Positions 31,369 through 34,743 of a stretch of 34,743 nt of DNA are shown piece after piece. A program made the position numbers and the translations under genes. The stretch's first letter is position 1; every line of letters begins with the position of its first letter. The stretch is from assembly GCA_964484475.1 (NCBI GenBank), contig CAZAFU010000015.1:1-34743 (forward strand), in the 5' to 3' direction. Below the pieces are notes generated by a model. It made no database searches. It was given only the letters and a program-made list of their open reading frames with translations, and was not told the DNA's origin. Origin of the DNA: Parvularcula sp964484475. GTDB lineage: Bacteria > Pseudomonadota > Alphaproteobacteria > Caulobacterales > Parvularculaceae.

Positions 31369-32763
31369 TCAGTTTTCGGATCCGTTCCTGAATCCGCCGG
31401 GCGTGTTCGCCGCCATCCAGGTGAAGGCGGCGTAGACGGCGACGTTCTGGGCAAGGTCGTCGGGATCGATCTTGTCGAGGGTATCGTCCGCGGTGTGGTG
31501 GAGATCGAAATAGTCCCACCCGTTCTGCCGCAGGGTCACCACGGGGACGCCCCGCATACGGATGAAGGTCAGGTCCGGCCCGCCGGTGCCGCGATTGTCG
31601 CCCGAGGCGACGCCCGCGCGCCCGAGGACCGAAACCATCTCGCCGCGAAGGGCTTCGCGGTCATCGCCGAAGCCGCTGTCGAGGCGGTAGATACGGCCCG
31701 CGCCGAAATCACTCTCGGCTGCGACCGCATGAAGGGGCAGTTCGTCCTTGTGCTGCCTGGCATAGGCGCGAGCACCGTGAAGGCCCACCTCCTCCGCGCC
31801 GAAATAGACGATGCGTATTGTCCTAAGAGGGGTCTCCCCGGTCGCTTCCATATGGTCGAGGATGAGCCGCGCCGCCCCCGAAACGATTCCGATCCCCGCG
31901 CCATCATCCACCGCGCCTGTGCCGAGGTCCCAGCTATCGAGATGACCGCCGATGAGCACGATTTCGTCGGTCTGCCCGGGGATTTCTCCGATGACGTTGC
32001 CACTCTCGACTTCGCTCTTCGTCCTGACACCGATCTTCAGCGATAGCTCCACGGGCCCACGCTCCATGGCCCGGCGGAGCTGCTCGGCATCGGGAAAGGA
32101 AAGGGCGGCCGTGGGAATGGGCGTGATCTGGCTCGCGTAGCGCATTTGCCCCGTATGCGGAAAGCGGTGACGGTCGGTGCCCACGGAGCGGATGATGGCG
32201 GCGATCGCCCCGCGTTTCGCGGCCTCGTTCGCCGCGCCCGAACGCTTGCGCACGGCCACGCCATAGCCCGAACCGTCCTGTGTCCTGACCATGCCTTCGT
32301 CGACGAAGGCAATCTTGCCCTCGAGCGAGACGTCCATCGGCGCGTTCTTGAGGTCACCGAGGGTTTCGAAGCGCACGACCTCCCCCGTGACAGGCCGCCT
32401 CCCGGTCCCGACCGAGCCGCCAAGGGCGGTGATCTTGAGGGTCTGCGGGAAGGGGCTGACGATCCTCGCGTCTTCCTCGCGGCGCTCCCAGTAGGGCATG
32501 GAGAAGGTTTCGGTGCGGACGTTCTTGAGGCCAAGCTCCTGCATCTTCGCTACGGCCCAGACCCTTGCCCGGGCTTCCGCTTCGGAGCCGCCGAGTCTCG
32601 CGCCCACCTCGGTCGTCAGGTCTTCCACGGTCTCGTAGCCGATGCGGTCGTCCACGCCCTCCCGAAGGAGCGTTTCGGCGGTTGCCTTCACGTCATCGGG
32701 GATGAGCTGGGCCGAGACCTGGACGGGAATGAGGGCGGAGGCGAGGATGAGAAAGCGCAGCAT
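31369..32763 (-). CDS. Secreted M28 zinc peptidase with PA domain
   Basis: The 464-residue aminopeptidase/carboxypeptidase Q-like M28 enzyme has a signal peptide (MLRFLILASALIPVQVSA). A protease-associated insert lies around residues 115-230. The zinc-site motifs are GGHLDSWDLG near 270, GAVDDGAGIG near 280, FGAEEVGLHG near 319, AESDFG near 342 and LHHTADDTLDKI near 424, so all usual ligands appear. The ATG at 32761-32763 has GAGG 9 bases upstream. It forms a minus-strand series with the lipoprotein hydrolase upstream and the PhoD-like gene downstream, three exported hydrolases together. Confidence 0.92.
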   Translation of the reverse strand: MLRFLILASALIPVQVSAQLIPDDVKATAETLLREGVDDRIGYETVEDLTTEVGARLGGSEAEARARVWAVAKMQELGLKNVRTETFSMPYWERREEDARIVSPFPQTLKITALGGSVGTGRRPVTGEVVRFETLGDLKNAPMDVSLEGKIAFVDEGMVRTQDGSGYGVAVRKRSGAANEAAKRGAIAAIIRSVGTDRHRFPHTGQMRYASQITPIPTAALSFPDAEQLRRAMERGPVELSLKIGVRTKSEVESGNVIGEIPGQTDEIVLIGGHLDSWDLGTGAVDDGAGIGIVSGAARLILDHMEATGETPLRTIRIVYFGAEEVGLHGARAYARQHKDELPLHAVAAESDFGAGRIYRLDSGFGDDREALRGEMVSVLGRAGVASGDNRGTGGPDLTFIRMRGVPVVTLRQNGWDYFDLHHTADDTLDKIDPDDLAQNVAVYAAFTWMAANTPGGFRNGSEN

Positions 32764-32802
32764 GGCTGCAAACCTCGGCTGCGCTCTCACCTCGCGTCAA
32801 GC

Positions 32803-33651
32803 CTAGCGGGCGCCGTTCCCGGAGAAGAAGGCGTCGACATCCTCCACCACGGGCGCTTTGCCGAGAAGCGCTGTCGCGACGATGATCTCGATATGGTCGA
32901 TCCCTTCGTAGATCGTCGCTTCGGAGACCACGCCCTCCGCCGTCAGGAGTTCGTTCATCCGAAGGGCGTTCCGAGGGCTGACCACGTCGTCGGCGCTGCC
33001 GTGCAGGAAGAGCATGGGAGGCGCTTCGGCGGTGACCCGGTTCACGGGCTGTGTCGCTGGAAGGTCATCGGCGTTCCCGAAGGCGGCTTCGGTCACCCGG
33101 CTGTCGAGGGGGAGGAAACTGTAGGGCCCGGCAAGGCCTGCCACGGCGTCGATGATACCGGGGCTGGTCCCTTCCGCCGCCAGGAATTCAGGCGCGAGGG
33201 CCACCTGCACGGCGTTGTAGGCGCCGGCCGAATGCCCCATCAGGAAAAGCCGCTCGGGGTCGCCGCCCCACCGTCGGGCATTCCCGTGCACATAGGCCAC
33301 CGCCTTTGCGACGTCCCCCATGAAATCCTCATAGCCATGCTCGGGCGCAAGCCGGTAGTTGATCACTGCGGTCAGGTAGCCCTCCGCCGCGAACCGGCGG
33401 CCGAGCCAGGGATAGTCGTCCTTGCTGCCCTGCTCCCAAGAGCCGCCATGGACGAAGATGAGGAGGGGGTGGGGGCCTTCCTCCGCGGGCCGGTAGATAT
33501 CGAGCTTCTGACGTCCAAGGTCGCCGTAGGCGATGTCTTTCTCGACGCACCACTCCCCGGGGAGTTTGGGGGCGACGGCGTCGAGGAGCCGCGGCCCCGA
33601 GCAGGCTGTCAGCGAAAAAAGAAGAAGGGCGGGAAGAAGGAAGGCGCGCAT
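32803..33651 (-). CDS. Alpha/beta hydrolase lipoprotein (esterase-like)
   Basis: The 282-residue protein has the lipobox LTAC (MRAFLLPALLLFSLTACSG). The esterase motifs are FVHGGSWEQG near residue 68 (oxyanion hole), MGHSAGAYNA near 139 (nucleophile), SADDVVSPR near 220 (acid) and YEGIDHIEI near 250 (histidine). It resembles the HSL/BD-FAE group, as does the protein at 5448-6284, but similarity between the two is only at the motifs. It is followed by the M28 peptidase 39 bases on and preceded by the GNAT gene by 30 bases. The substrate is unknown. Confidence 0.88.
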   Translation of the reverse strand: MRAFLLPALLLFSLTACSGPRLLDAVAPKLPGEWCVEKDIAYGDLGRQKLDIYRPAEEGPHPLLIFVHGGSWEQGSKDDYPWLGRRFAAEGYLTAVINYRLAPEHGYEDFMGDVAKAVAYVHGNARRWGGDPERLFLMGHSAGAYNAVQVALAPEFLAAEGTSPGIIDAVAGLAGPYSFLPLDSRVTEAAFGNADDLPATQPVNRVTAEAPPMLFLHGSADDVVSPRNALRMNELLTAEGVVSEATIYEGIDHIEIIVATALLGKAPVVEDVDAFFSGNGAR

Positions 33652-33681
33652 CGGGCGAGAGTGCCGACATTCGCCGGGCCG

Positions 33682-34260
33682 TCAAGCTGCGGGGCGCCGC
33701 ACCCTTTCCTTCCCGGCCTCGTGAAGGGTCTCCCGCCTGGTTTCCCAGACCTCGAGATCCCCTGCGAGAGGGTGGGAGAAGACCTCGCCGGATCGCCTGG
33801 CGCCGATCTTCTCCGCCACTTTCTGGCTGCCGGTATTGGTGGAGGCGATGACGTGGATCAGGCGCTCCTGCTTTGGATAGCGGTCGAAGGTCCAGCGCAC
33901 GCTGGCCCGGGCAGCCTCCGCAGCATAGCCGCGGCGCCAGCGGCGGGGGTGGATGGTCCAGCCGATCTCGAGATCGGGCCAGCCGGTGGGTTGCCACGGA
34001 CCGACCCGGCCCACGAGCAGGCCCGTGGTCTTCTCGACGACGGCAAGGAAACTGTGCCCGCTCAACGCCCAGAAGCCCTCCACCATGGCGATCTGGCGCC
34101 CGGCCTCCTCGATGTTCGAGGGGCCGGGGAGGAGAGCCCGCTCGATCGCGGGCTGGCGCATCATTTCGAGGTAGGGGCCTACATCCTCCGGCCTGAAACG
34201 CCTGAGGACCAGCCGCTCCGTGCGGAAAGCTTCCTGACCCGGAGCGACGCTTTCGGTCAC
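33682..34260 (-). CDS. GNAT-family acetyltransferase (RimJ/RimL-like)
   Basis: The 192-residue protein has the start FRTERLVLRRFRPEDVGPYLEMM typical of the RimJ/RimL group, LEIGWTIHPRRWRRGYAAEAARA as the acetyl-CoA pyrophosphate-binding region (RRxxRGYAxE), and IASTNTGSQKVAEKIGARRSGEV near the end. It could acetylate a protein N-terminus or a small molecule. The GTG start overlaps the mdh stop (GTGA), so it is coupled to mdh, which is an odd pairing without an obvious link. Confidence 0.88.
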   Translation of the reverse strand: MTESVAPGQEAFRTERLVLRRFRPEDVGPYLEMMRQPAIERALLPGPSNIEEAGRQIAMVEGFWALSGHSFLAVVEKTTGLLVGRVGPWQPTGWPDLEIGWTIHPRRWRRGYAAEAARASVRWTFDRYPKQERLIHVIASTNTGSQKVAEKIGARRSGEVFSHPLAGDLEVWETRRETLHEAGKERVRRPAA

Positions 34261-34743
34261 GAAAGGCTCGGCTCGATCCGCTTGCAGGCGTCCACGAGAT
34301 CCTCGACCGCGGCCACCGAATGCTCGAACATCTGCTTTTCTTCTTCGGTGAAGTCGATCTCGAGGATCCGTTCGGCGCCTTCGGAACCGATGACGATCGG
34401 CACACCGACATAGCGGTCCTTCACCCCGAACTCACCGTTCAGATAGGCAGCGCAGGGCACGACGACCTTCTTGTCGCGAAGATAGCTCTCGGCCATCTGG
34501 ATCGCGGACGCGGCCGGAGCGTAATAGGCGGAGCCGGTCTTCAGGAGGCCGACGATCTCACCGCCGCCCTTGCGGGTCCGGTCCACGATGGCGTCGATTT
34601 TCTCCTGGGTCGTCCAGCCCATCTTCACCATGTCGGGCAGGGGAACGCCGGCGATGGTGGAGTAGCGGACCGAAGGCACCATGGTGTCGCCGTGCCCGCC
34701 GAGCACGAAGGCGGTGACGCTCTCGACAGAGACGTCGAACTCC
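34257..34743 (-). CDS. mdh: Malate dehydrogenase, LDH-like (N-terminus cut by window edge)
   Basis: The enzyme interconverts malate and oxaloacetate with NAD in the citric acid cycle. The window holds the last 161 codons. Visible are the catalytic histidine in VLGGHGDTMVPSVRYST, followed by SAYYAPAASAIQMAESYL and VGVPIVIGSEGAERILEID, ending in a short C-terminus (RIEPSLS). These features place it in the LDH-like, alphaproteobacterial type of malate dehydrogenase. Lactate dehydrogenase is less likely given this family. The frame remains open to the window edge. Confidence 0.93.
   Translation of the reverse strand, partial: EFDVSVESVTAFVLGGHGDTMVPSVRYSTIAGVPLPDMVKMGWTTQEKIDAIVDRTRKGGGEIVGLLKTGSAYYAPAASAIQMAESYLRDKKVVVPCAAYLNGEFGVKDRYVGVPIVIGSEGAERILEIDFTEEEKQMFEHSVAAVEDLVDACKRIEPSLS

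Noticed and set aside
32146..34413. A 755-codon plus-strand open frame
   Set aside because: It runs antisense through four well-supported minus-strand genes (M28 peptidase, esterase, GNAT, mdh) and has no domain I can recognise.

Overview
The window is about 34.7 kb of GC-rich DNA (mostly 63-70% GC) from an alphaproteobacterium. The evidence is gene order and gene content: an lnt / Xre-type regulator / metK / trmB / rimP / nusA series, a miaB-phoH-ybeY-corC-lnt series, a DUF3576 lipoprotein next to leuS-lptE-holA, an LDH-like malate dehydrogenase and a short bifunctional PutA. I cannot fix the genus. Parvularculales, Caulobacterales or Rhodobacterales relatives would all fit.

Layout. 1-5274 (minus strand) holds the translation/methylation block metK-trmB-rimP-nusA, with nusA cut by the window edge. 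It is interrupted by a plus-strand, low-GC pair: a family 2 glycosyltransferase and a hexapeptide-repeat acetyltransferase (1823-3408). 5448-9317 holds a secreted alpha/beta hydrolase and putA, placed between the Xre regulator and metK. 9403-16090 (minus) is a conserved envelope and RNA-maintenance block read tspO-like, miaB, phoH, ybeY, corC, lnt, xre. 16206-23146 is a mixed accessory stretch: an MscS-type channel, a ToxR/CadC-like membrane regulator divergent from a beta-lactamase-fold serine hydrolase, an orphan PhoB-like response regulator, yggS, a ThiE-like protein and a porin. 23326-29738 (plus) is one tightly packed housekeeping operon, DUF3576 lipoprotein-leuS-lptE-holA-trmD-rplS, closed by a strong intrinsic terminator. 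29779-34743 holds a VOC protein and then, on the minus strand, mdh, a GNAT acetyltransferase, a lipoprotein alpha/beta hydrolase, an M28 peptidase and a PhoD-like lipoprotein.

The most unusual object is leuS. An in-frame stretch of about 140 codons, markedly poorer in G+C than the rest of the gene, sits exactly at the leucine-specific-domain position just before KMSKS. The protein reaches 996 residues, against roughly 860-880 for the family. A second low-GC tract starts inside the glycosyltransferase gene and ends at the 3' end of trmB, so both its borders lie in or against genes. Other signals worth testing are an intrinsic terminator about 18 bases before rimP (possible attenuation of rimP-nusA), an operator-like inverted repeat between the ToxR-like regulator and the serine hydrolase, a 22-bp perfect palindrome shared by two convergent stop codons, and coupling of trmD-rplS to holA instead of rpsP-rimM.

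I see no rRNA, tRNA, CRISPR array, transposase, integrase or recognisable riboswitch. No gene-free gap exceeds 300 bases. The longest, 20425-20617, holds only the strong ribosome site of the response regulator and nothing else I can name.
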